DNA of 64,000 bases. It comes from Amblyomma americanum. Lineage: Eukaryota; Arthropoda; Arachnida; Ixodida; Ixodidae. Location: contig NW_027526685.1 of the NCBI RefSeq assembly GCF_052857255.1, forward strand, positions 62,001-126,000. Reading direction: 5' to 3'. The notes under the pieces are model-generated. The model did not search any database. It saw nothing but the letters and a program-made list of their open reading frames with translations, and had not been told where the DNA came from. Below, one piece after another: positions 1 through 8,060 of the stretch. Position 1 is the first letter of the stretch; every line of letters starts with the position of its first letter. The position numbers were made by a program, and so were the translations under genes.

Positions 1-3000
1 CAAGTTTTCGCGCAGTTCTGAGAGAAAAAGTTTACATCTTTCTCTCGTCTACTCTTCGACGACTTGTAAAATCGATGCTCGTTAATCGTGCTAGTTTCAA
101 TGTAAAACGATGTATCCCATTGATTTGAGCCGGAATACAAGTTTTCGCGCAGTTCTGAGACAAAAAGTTTACAGCTTTTTCTCGTCTACTCTTCGACGAT
201 TTGTAAAATCGATGCTCGCGAATTTTGCTTGTCTTGATCTAAAACGATGTATCCCATTGTTTTGAGCCGCAATACAAGTTTTCGCGCAGTTCTGAGAGAA
301 AAAGTTTACACCTTTCTCTCGTCTACTCTTCGACGACTTGTTAAATTGATGCTGGTGAATTTTGCTACTTTCGATCTAAAACGATGTATCCCGTTGTTTT
401 GAGCCGGAATACAAGTTTTCGCGCAGTTCTGAGAGAAAAAGTTTACACCTTTCTCTCGTCTACTCTTCGACGACTTGTAAAATCGATGCTCGTTAATCGT
501 GCTAGTTTCGATGTAAAACGATGTATCCCGTTGATTTGAGCCGGAATACAAGTTTTCGCGCAGTTCTGAGACAAAAAGTTTAGAGCTTTTTCTCGTCTAC
601 TCTTCGACGATTTGTAAAATCGATGCTCGCGAATTTTGCTTGTCTTGATCTAAAACGATGTATCCCATTGTTTTGAGCCGCAATACAAGTTTTCGCGCAG
701 TTCTGAGAGAAAAAGTTTACACCTTTCTCTCGTCTACTCTTCGACGACTTGCTAAATAGATGCTCGTGAATTTTGCTACTTTTGATCTAAAACGATGTAT
801 CCCGTTGTTTTGAGCCGAAATACAATTTTTCGCGCAGTTCTGAGAGAAAAAGTTTACACCTTTCTCTCGTCTACTCTTCGACGACTTGTAAAATCGATGC
901 TCGTGAATCTTGATAGTTTCGATCTAAAACGATGTATTCCGTTGTTTTGAGCCGGAATACAAGTTTTCGCGCAGTTCTGAGAGAAAAATTTACACCTTTC
1001 TCTCGTCTACTCTGCGACGACTTGTAAAATCGATGCTCGTGAATCTTGCTAGTTTCGATCTAAAACGATGTATCCCGTTGTTTTGAGCCGGAATACAAGT
1101 TTTCGCGCAGTTCTGAGAGAAAAAGTTTACACCTTTCTCTCGTGTACTCTTCGACGACTTGTAAAATCGATGCTGGTGAATCTTGATAGTTTCGTTCTAA
1201 AACAATGTATCCCGTTGTTTTGAGACGGAATACGAGTTTTCGCGCAGTTCTGAGAGAAAACGTTTACCCCTTTCTCTCGTCTACTCTTCGACGACTTGTA
1301 AAATCGATGCTCGTTAATCGTGCTAGTTTCGATCTAAAACGATGTATCCCGTTGTTTCGAGCCGGAATACAAGTTTTCGCGCAGTTTTGAGAGAAAAAGT
1401 TTACACCTTTCTCTCGTCTACTCTTCGACGACTTGTAAAATCGATGCTCGTGAATCTTTCTAGTTTCGATCTAAAACGATGTATCCCATTGCTTTGAGCC
1501 GGAATACAAGTTTTTGCGCAGTTCTGAGAGAAAAAGTTTACACCTTTCTCTCGTCTACTCTGCGACGACTTGTAAAATCGGTGCTCGTGAATCTTGCTAG
1601 TTTCGATCTATAACGATGTATCCCGTTGTTTTGAGCCGGAATACAAGTTTTCGCGCAGTTCTGAGAGAAAAAGTTTACACCTTTCTCTCGTCTACTCTTC
1701 GACGACTTGTAAAATCGATGCTCGTGAATCTTGATAGTTTCGTACTAAAACAATGTATCCCGTTGTTTTGAGACGGAATACGAGTTTTCGCGCAGTTCTG
1801 AGAGAAAACGTTTACCGCTTTCTCTCGTCTACTTTTCTACGACTTGTAAAATCGATGCTCGTTAATCTTGATAGTTTCGTTCTAAAACAATGTATCCCGT
1901 TGTTTTGAGACGGAATACGAGTTTTCGCGCAGTTCTGAGAGAAAACGTTTACCTCTTTCTCTCGTCTACTCTTCGACGACTTGTAGAATCGATGCTCGTG
2001 AATCTTGACAGTATCGCTCTAAAACGATGTATCCCGTTGTTTTGAGCCGGAATACAAGTTTTCGCGCAGTTCTGAGAGAAAAAGTTTACACCTTTCTCTC
2101 GTCTACTCTTCGACGACTTGTAAAATCGATGCTCGTAATCGTGCTAGTTTCGATCTAAAACGATGTATCCCGTTGATTTGAGCCGGAATACAAGTTTTCG
2201 CGCAGTTCTGAGAGAAAAAGTTTACAGCTTTTTCTCGTCTACTCTTTGACGATTTGTAAAATCGATGCTCGTGAATCTTGATTGTTTCGATCTAAAACGA
2301 TGTATCCCGTTGTTTTGAGCCGGAATACAAGTTTTCGCGCAGTTCTGAGAGAAAAATTTACACCTTTCTCTCGTCTACTCTGCGACGACTTGTAAAATCG
2401 ATGCTCGTGAATCTTGCTAGTTTCGATCTAAAACGATGTATCCCGTTGTTTTGAGCCGGAATACAAGTTTTCGCGCAGTTCTGAGAGAAAAAGTTTACAC
2501 CTTTCTCTCGTGTACTCTTCGACGACTTGTAAAATCGATGCTGGTGAATCTTGATAGTTTCGTTCTAAAACAATGTATCCCGTTGTTTTGAGACGGAATA
2601 CGAGTTTTCGCGCAGTTCTGAGAGAAAACGTTTACCCCTTTCTCTCGTCTACTCTTCGACGACTTGTAAAATCGATGCTCGTTAATAGTGCTAGTTTCGA
2701 TCTAAAACGATGTATCCCGTTGTTTCGAGCCGGAATACAAGTTTTCGCGCAGTTCTGAGAGAAAAAGTTTACCCCTTTCTCTCGTCTACTCTTCGACGAC
2801 TTGTAAAATCGATGCTCGTTAATCGTGCTAGTTTCGATCTAAAACGATGTATCCCGTTGTTTTGAGCCGGAATACAAGTTTTCGCGCAGTTCTGAGAGAA
2901 AAAGTTTACATCTTTCTCTCGTCTACTCTTCGACGACTTGTAAAATCGAGTCTCGTGAATCTTGATAGTTTCGTTCTAAAACAATGTATCCCGTTGTTTT

Positions 3001-3689
3001 GAGCCGGAATACAAGTTTTCGCGCAGTTCTGAGAGAAAAAGTTTACACCTTTCTCTCGTCTACTCTTCGACGACTTGTAAAATCGATGCTCGTGAATCTT
3101 GATAGTTTCGTACTAAAACAATGTATGCCGTTGTTTTGAGACGGAATACGAGTTTTCGCGCAGTTCTGAGAGAAAACGTTTACCCCTTTCTCTCGTCTAC
3201 TCTTCGACGACTTGTAAAATCGATGCTCGTTAATCGTGCTAGTTTCGATCTAAAACGATGTATCCCGTTGTTTTGAGCCGGAATACAAGTTTTCGCGCAG
3301 TTCTGAGAGAAAAAGTTTACATCTTTCTCTCGTCTACTCTTCGACGACTTGTAAAATCGATGCTCGTGAATCTTGATAGTTTCGTTCTAAAACAATGTAT
3401 CCCGTTGTTTTGAGACGGAATACGAGTTTTCGCGCAGTTCTGAGAGAAAACGTTTACCTCTTTCTCTCGTCTACTCTTCGACGACTTGTAGAATCGATGC
3501 TCGTGAATCTTGACAGTATCGCTCTAAAACGATGTATCCCGTTGTTTTGAGCCGGAATACAAGTTTTCGCGCAGTTCTGAGAGAAAAAGTTTACACCTTT
3601 CTCTCGTCTACTCTTCGACGACTTGTAAAATCGATGCTCGTTAATCGTGCTAGTTTCGATCTAAAACGATGTATCCCGTTGATTTGAGC

Positions 3690-3802
3690 CGGAATACAAG
3701 TTTTCGCGCAGTTTTCTCGTCTACTCTTTGACGATTTGTAAAATCGATGCTCGTGAATCTTGATTGTTTCGATCTAAAACGATGTATCCCGTTGTTTTGA
3801 GC
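3690..3802 (+). repeat. Short monomer with ~24-bp internal deletion
   Basis: At about 3711 the sequence passes from CGCGCAGTT directly into TTCTCGTCTACTC. Compared with the related monomers near 2210 and 9330, about 24 bp are missing between these two points, including the GAGAGAAA arm and the AAGTTTACAG spacer. The remaining unit is about 113 bp. T-runs flank both sides of the gap, which suits slippage or microhomology-mediated loss. Exact unit ends depend on the chosen monomer phase. Confidence 0.75.
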
Positions 3803-3918
3803 CGGAATACAAGTTTTCGCGCAGTTCTGAGAGAAAAAGTTTACACCTTTCTCTCGTCTACTCTTCGACGACTTGTAAAATCGATGCTCGTGAATCTTGC
3901 TAGTTTCGATCTAAAACG
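3782..3918 (+). repeat. Exemplar satellite monomer (consensus-like copy)
   Basis: This copy matches the majority base at every position I compared, so it serves as the reference unit. It is 137 bp with 30 C and 27 G, and contains 11 CpG dinucleotides. It holds a ClaI-type ATCGAT site, an inverted repeat GAGAGAAA / TTTCTCTC at 3829-3836 and 3848-3855, and a second one, TCGTC / GACGA, at 3854-3858 and 3867-3871. A partial internal duplication, TTCGA...TAAAA(T)CGATG, lies at 3864-3886 and again at 3905-3921. I do not recognise the family by name. Confidence 0.9.
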
Positions 3919-5047
3919 ATGTATCCCATTGCTTTGAGCCGGAATGCAAGTTTTTGCGCAGTTCTGAGAGAAAAAGTTTACACCTTTCCCTCGTCTACTC
4001 TTCGACGACTTGTAAAATCGATGCTCGTTAATCGTGCTAGTTTCGATCTAAAACGATGTATCCCGTTGATTTGAGCCGGAATACAAGTTTTCGCGCAGTT
4101 CTGAGAGAAAAAGTTTACAGCTTTCTCTCGTCTACTCTTCGACGATTTGTAAAATCGATGCTCGTGAATCTTGCTAGTTTCGATCTAAAACGATGTATCC
4201 CGTTGTTTTGAGCCGGAATACAAGTTTTCGTGCAGTTCTGAGAGAAAAAGTTTACCCCTTTCTCTCGACTACTCTTCGACGACTTGTAAACTCGATGCTC
4301 GTTAATCGTGCTAGTTTCGATCTAAAACGATGTATCCCGTTGTTTTGAGCCGGAATACAAGTTTTCGCGCAGTTCTGAGAGAAAAAGTTTACACCTTTTT
4401 CTCGTCTACTCTTCGACGACTTGTAAAATCGATGCTCGTGAATCTTGCTAGTTTCGGTCTAAAACGATGTATCCCGTTGTTTTGAGCCGGAATACAAGTT
4501 TTCGCGCAGTTCTGAGAGAAAAAGTTTACACCTTTCTCTCGTCTACTCTTCGACGACTTGTCGAATCGATGCTCGTGAATCTTGATAGTATCGCTCTAAA
4601 ACGATGTATCCCGTTGTTTTGAGCCGGAATACAAGTTTTCGCGCAGTTCTGAGAGAAAAAGTTTACACCTTTCTCTCGTCTACTCTTCGACGACTTGTAA
4701 AATCGATGATGGTGAATCTTGATAGTTTCGATCTAAAACGATGTATCCCGTTGTTTTGAGCCAGAATACAAGTTTTCGCGCAGTTTTGAGAGAAAAAGTT
4801 TACGCCTTTCTCTCTACTCTTCGACGACTTGTTAAATCGATGCTCGTAAATTTTGCTACTTTCGATCTAAAACGATGTATCCCGTTGTTTTGAGCCGGAA
4901 TACAATTTTTCGCGCAGTTCTGCGAGAAAAAGTTTACACCTTTCTCTCGTCTGCTCTTCGACGACTTGTAAAATCGATGCTCGTGAATCTTGCTAGTTTC
5001 AATCTAAAACGATGTATCCCGTTGTTTTGAGCTGGAATAGAAGTTTT

Positions 5048-5075
5048 CAGTTTCAGTTCAGTTTTCAGTTTTCAG
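5048..5075 (-). repeat. Terminal short tandem repeat tail of the LINE, (CTGAA/CTGAAA/CTGAAAA)n
   Basis: On the minus strand the element ends in units of CTGAAAA, CTGAAAA, CTGAA and CTGAAA. Non-LTR elements of the CR1, L2 and I groups typically finish in a short microsatellite instead of a long poly(A). The satellite target itself reads GAAAACTT on this strand, so the last unit blends into the target by microhomology and the junction cannot be fixed to the base. Confidence 0.8.
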
Positions 5076-5332
5076 TTTATTTCCCACAACAAGTACAGGG
5101 CATGTACGATGTGTGGGGAGGGTGACGGGATAAACGCTGCGTCAAGGGCAGATTGACTGGCCCCGTCTCCCCGAACCACATTGCAGCAAACACGACAGTT
5201 TAGAAGGACATAAAATATATATGATGGGAAGAATAACAATGAACAAATGGAAAAAATATACGAACAAGATAAGTGCAAAAACAGTGAATGAGTGCATAAG
5301 GTAAAAAATACATTCAAATCTAACAGTACAGG
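5049..5332 (-). other. 3' UTR of the LINE insertion
   Basis: This is the region between the reverse transcriptase stop codon and the satellite junction. It encodes no recognisable protein. An 81-codon open frame at 5072-5317 on the minus strand is rich in Phe, Leu, Ser and Cys, has no family resemblance I can see, and is treated as chance. The UTR ends in an AATAAA hexamer and a short-repeat tail. Confidence 0.8.
5076..5081 (-). promoter_or_regulatory. AATAAA polyadenylation signal of the LINE
   Basis: TTTATT on the plus strand reads AATAAA on the minus strand, immediately before the terminal short repeats of the element. Its position at the extreme 3' end suits a cleavage and polyadenylation signal, although CR1-like elements often end in short repeats rather than poly(A). 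Functional use is inferred. Confidence 0.5.
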
Positions 5333-6865
5333 TTAGTTAATAATATCGAATAATTTTTTCTTGGTTAGAACCAGCAGCTGCTCTGCCGTTAGCTTATATT
5401 TGTTAATTGTAATAGGCAGCCTGTTTCGAAGCATCTGGAGACCGTAGTTAGTACGTAATCGCGGAACATGCCAATGTTCATGGTGGCGGGTGGAGCGAGA
5501 TGATATGTTAATCTGCAGGTTTGCAACGGCTCGTAATGTTGTTATATTTTTATGGATTTCAGATTTCAAAGATGCCAGCAACTGGCGCTCATAAAGCGTG
5601 GAAATTTTAGTAATCTTGTATTTAAGGAATAGGTCAGAAGTGTGGGCATTATATGGAGAGGTTGAAATGGCTCTAACTGCATTTTTTTGTAATGTAACCA
5701 ATCTATTTAGTGATTTCCTGGTGCCAGTACCCCAAACAAGATGACAATATAATAGATGAGGTGCAAAAAGCGTGTTATAAAGCATTAGTTTTTGGGAGAC
5801 AGGTAAAAAATGTACTTTTCTCATTATACCTAATGCTTTGCACAGTATAGTTTGTATGTTTTCGGCGTGAAAATCCCATAGCATGTTTTCATCAAAAACG
5901 ACACCCAGGGATTTTGCTGATGAAGAAAATTCTATTTCAGTATTATCGAACTTCAGTGGATTAATGCGAACATTTCTTTGTTTAGCTTGAAAGAGAACTG
6001 CTTTTGTTTTGGAACAGTTTATTTTTAGGTTATTAGCGCTTGACCATTTACATAGTTTTTCCAAGAATAGGTTGGCGGATTTGATAAGGTCATTTGCATT
6101 GCTTGCTGTAAAAAATGTACTGGTGCCGTCGGCGTATATAACATAATTTATGGTGCTATCTAGAGATACAAGCTCATTGATGTAAGCATTGAAAAACAGT
6201 GGGCCGAGAATACTCCCCTGAGGTACGCCATGCTTATTTTTTTGTAATGAGGACATTTCATTTCCTATACATATTGCTTGATGTCGATTTGTCAAGTAAC
6301 TTTGAACCAAATTAAAATACCACGAACACCATAACAAGACAGTTTGTCTAGTAGGATATTATGATTGATTCTGTCAAAAGCCTTGGAGAAATCCACAAAT
6401 AGTCCTAGTGTTAGTAGCTTCTTTTCAATTTTATCTAAAATTAATTCTTTTTGGTGAAGTAGAGCTGTCTCAGTAGATCTACTTGTCCGGAAGCCATATT
6501 GCGATGATGTAATAACAGAGTTAGCATCAAAGAAACCAGTGAGTCTTATATAGATGATTTTCTCGAGTGGTTTTGAAAATATTGGTAATATTGATATTGG
6601 CCTATAATTCCCTAAGTTATCATTTTCTCCACTTTTGTACACTACTGTCACTTTAGCAGTCTTAAGTTTCTCTGCAAATACACCGGTATACAAAACTAGG
6701 TTGTAAATATGGGTTAGGTATGGGGCAATAAGGTCAATGACAAAGCTAACCGGCTGCATTTTTATTCCATCTATATCCTCGCATTTGCTTCTCTTCAAAG
6801 CATGGAATAAATTCAGGACTTCACACTCGTCAGTAGGATTAAAAAAAAAACGGAATGTTCTAATG
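5333..6865 (-). pseudogene. Reverse transcriptase pseudogene of the LINE insertion
   Basis: The product would be the C-terminal half of a LINE ORF2, an RNA-directed DNA polymerase that copies the element RNA at the target site. About 500 residues are left of roughly 900 or more usual for the family. The upstream part (open from about 6865, first Met at 6798, stop at 6292) carries NYRPISIL (residues 64-71 from that Met), SQYGFRTSRST, and FVDFSKAFD with the first catalytic Asp (residue 136). The downstream part (6337 to 5333, 334 aa) carries GVPQGSILGP (37-46), the active-site box as YADG (68-71), LGVVFDENMLW (144-154), and LYNTLFAPHLLYCHLVWGT, a conserved segment after the palm. Three lesions make it non-functional: 5' truncation, a one-base frameshift near 6300, and Asp to Gly in the YADD box (codon at 6125-6127). 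The two halves overlap at 6292-6337 only because of the frameshift. No promoter is present. Confidence 0.9.
6299..6304 (-). other. Frameshift site in the reverse transcriptase
   Basis: Minus-strand reading goes TGG TTC AAA GTT ACT TGA: the frame runs WFKVT and then stops. Moving to the next frame at the AAA run gives SYLTNRHQ, the usual continuation of this motif in LINE reverse transcriptases (WF.SYL..R.Q). This is best explained by loss of one A in the short A-run complementary to 6301-6303. It could be a real decay mutation or a sequencing error in a short homopolymer. The YADG change elsewhere argues for real decay. Confidence 0.8.
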
Positions 6866-6870
6866 GAATG

Positions 6871-8060
6871 TTCGCGCAGTTCTGAGAGAAAAAGTTTACA
6901 CCTTTCTCTCGTCTACTCTTCGACGACTTGTTAAATCGATGCTCGTGAATCATGCTACTTTCGATCTAAAACGATGTATCCCGTTGTTTTGAGCCGGAAT
7001 ACAATTTTTTCGCGCAGTTCTGAGAGAAAAAGTTTACACCTTTCTCTCGTCTACTCTTCGACGACTTGTAAAATCGATGCTCGTGAATCTTGATAGTTTT
7101 GTTCTAAAACAATGAATCCCGTTGTTTTGAGACAGAATACGAGTTTTCGCGCAGTTCTGAGAGAAAACATTTACCTCTTTCTCTCGTCTACTCTTCGACG
7201 ACTTGTAGAATCGATGCTCGTGAATCTTGACAGTATCGCTCTAAAACGATGTATCCCGTTGTTTTGAGCCGGAATACAAGTTTTCGCGCAGTTCTGAGAG
7301 AAAAAGTTTACCTCTTTCTCTCGTCTACTCTTCGACGACTTGTAGAATCGATGCTTGTGAATCTTGACAGTATCGCTCTAAAACGATGTATCCCGTTGTT
7401 TTGAGCCGGAATACAAGTTTTCGCGCAGTTCTGAGAGAAAAAGTTTACACCTTTCTCTCGTCTACTCTTCGACGACTTGTAAAATCGATGCTCGTTAATC
7501 GTGCTAGTTTCGATCTAAAACGATGTATCCCGTTGTTTCGAGCCGGAATACAAGTTTTCGCGCAGTTCTGAGAGAAAAAGTTTACATCTTTCTCTCGTCT
7601 ACTCTTCGACGACTTGTAGAATCGATGCTCGTGAATCTTGATAGTATCGCTCTAAAACGATGTATCCCGTTGTTTTGAGCCGGAATACAAGTTTTCGCGC
7701 AGTTCTGAGAGAAAAAGTGTACTCTTCGACGACTTGTAAAATCGATGCTCGTGAATCTTGCTAGTTTCGATCTAAAACGATGTATCCCATTGTTTTGAGC
7801 CGGAATACAAGTTTTTCCGCAGTTCTGAGAGAAAAAGTTTACACCTTTCTCTCGTCTACTCTTCGACGACTTGTAAAATCGATGCTCGTGAATCTTGATA
7901 GTTTCGATCTAAAACGATGTATTCCGTTGTTTTGAGCCGGAATACAGGTTTTCGCGCAGTTCTGAGAGAAAAATTTACACCTTTCTCTCGTCTACTCTGC
8001 GACGACTTGTAAAATCGATGCTCGTGAATCTTGCTAGTTTCGATCTAAAACAATGTATCC
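6871..8060 (+). repeat. Satellite block next to the LINE, including a 17-bp-deleted monomer
   Basis: Mixed monomer variants follow the insertion. Near 7718 the sequence runs GAAAAAGTGTACTCTTCG, so 17 bp are missing relative to copies with the CTCGTGTACTC variant (for example near 1141), leaving a unit of about 120 bp. GT dinucleotides flank the missing segment. The monomers with GTAGAATCG and CAGTATCGCTC (near 7206 and 7347) form an adjacent pair. Confidence 0.8.

Larger units (their letters stand above)
1..5048 (+). repeat. 137-bp satellite array, left arm
   Basis: About 37 head-to-tail copies of a 137-bp monomer, all in the same orientation, starting inside a monomer at base 1 and ending at monomer position 37 (counting from the ATGTATCCCG motif) where the retroelement begins. 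Monomer variants alternate rather than being uniform. Bases about 960-1330 match about 2328-2700 at an offset of 1368 (10 monomers minus 2 bp), and the stretch near 1983 recurs near 3488 (offset 1505). One monomer near 3711 has lost about 24 bp. No gene is supported: the only ORFs are repeat-derived and end within about 1.5 monomers. Confidence 0.97.
5049..6870 (-). mobile_element. 5'-truncated CR1/Jockey-like non-LTR retrotransposon (LINE)
   Basis: This 1.8-kb stretch is the only non-satellite DNA in the window. Read on the minus strand it gives, in order, the fingers and palm of a LINE-type reverse transcriptase, its thumb and C-terminal region, a stop codon at 5333, a 3' UTR of about 280 bp, an AATAAA signal and a tail of CTGAAA-like short repeats abutting the satellite. 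The endonuclease domain and any ORF1 are absent, as expected from 5' truncation during target-primed reverse transcription. The satellite stops at monomer position 37 and resumes at position 35, so insertion removed no net satellite sequence. The exact 5' junction (about 6850-6870) is uncertain because GGAATGTTC occurs twice there. The CR1-versus-Jockey assignment is from general sequence resemblance only. Confidence 0.9.

Noticed and set aside
306..551. Recurrent 60-81-aa minus-strand ORFs ending FTSRRRVDERKV
   Set aside because: The same satellite read on the other strand, with no conservation beyond DNA-level repeat identity.
1205..1390. Recurrent 61-aa plus-strand ORFs beginning MYPVVL (and 96-aa versions) over the whole array
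   Set aside because: They follow the satellite period. The unit length is 2 modulo 3, so the frame shifts each monomer and stops. The 96-aa versions arise only where a monomer has lost a base. A copy near 13257 is broken by a point change (CGA to TGA). No start context, codon bias or family is visible.
3903..3913. Pol III B-box-like GTTTCGATCT, suggesting a tRNA- or SINE-derived satellite
   Set aside because: Only the TTCGA core fits, no A box lies at a suitable distance, and there is no cloverleaf folding by eye.
3782..3918. CENP-B box in the monomer
   Set aside because: The ACGGGAT on the minus strand resembles the end of the box, but the required TTCG twelve bases upstream is absent.
5072..5317. 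81-aa minus-strand ORF downstream of the reverse transcriptase
   Set aside because: It lies in the LINE 3' UTR and overlaps the AATAAA signal; low-complexity Phe/Leu/Ser/Cys composition and no recognisable family.
6292..6337. Overlapping ORFs of the reverse transcriptase as programmed frameshifting
   Set aside because: The break falls inside the conserved palm domain, between motifs normally in one frame, and the active site is also mutated; decay is simpler.
6737..6934. 65-aa plus-strand ORF across the LINE-satellite junction
   Set aside because: It is antisense to the reverse transcriptase and runs into satellite DNA; a chance frame.
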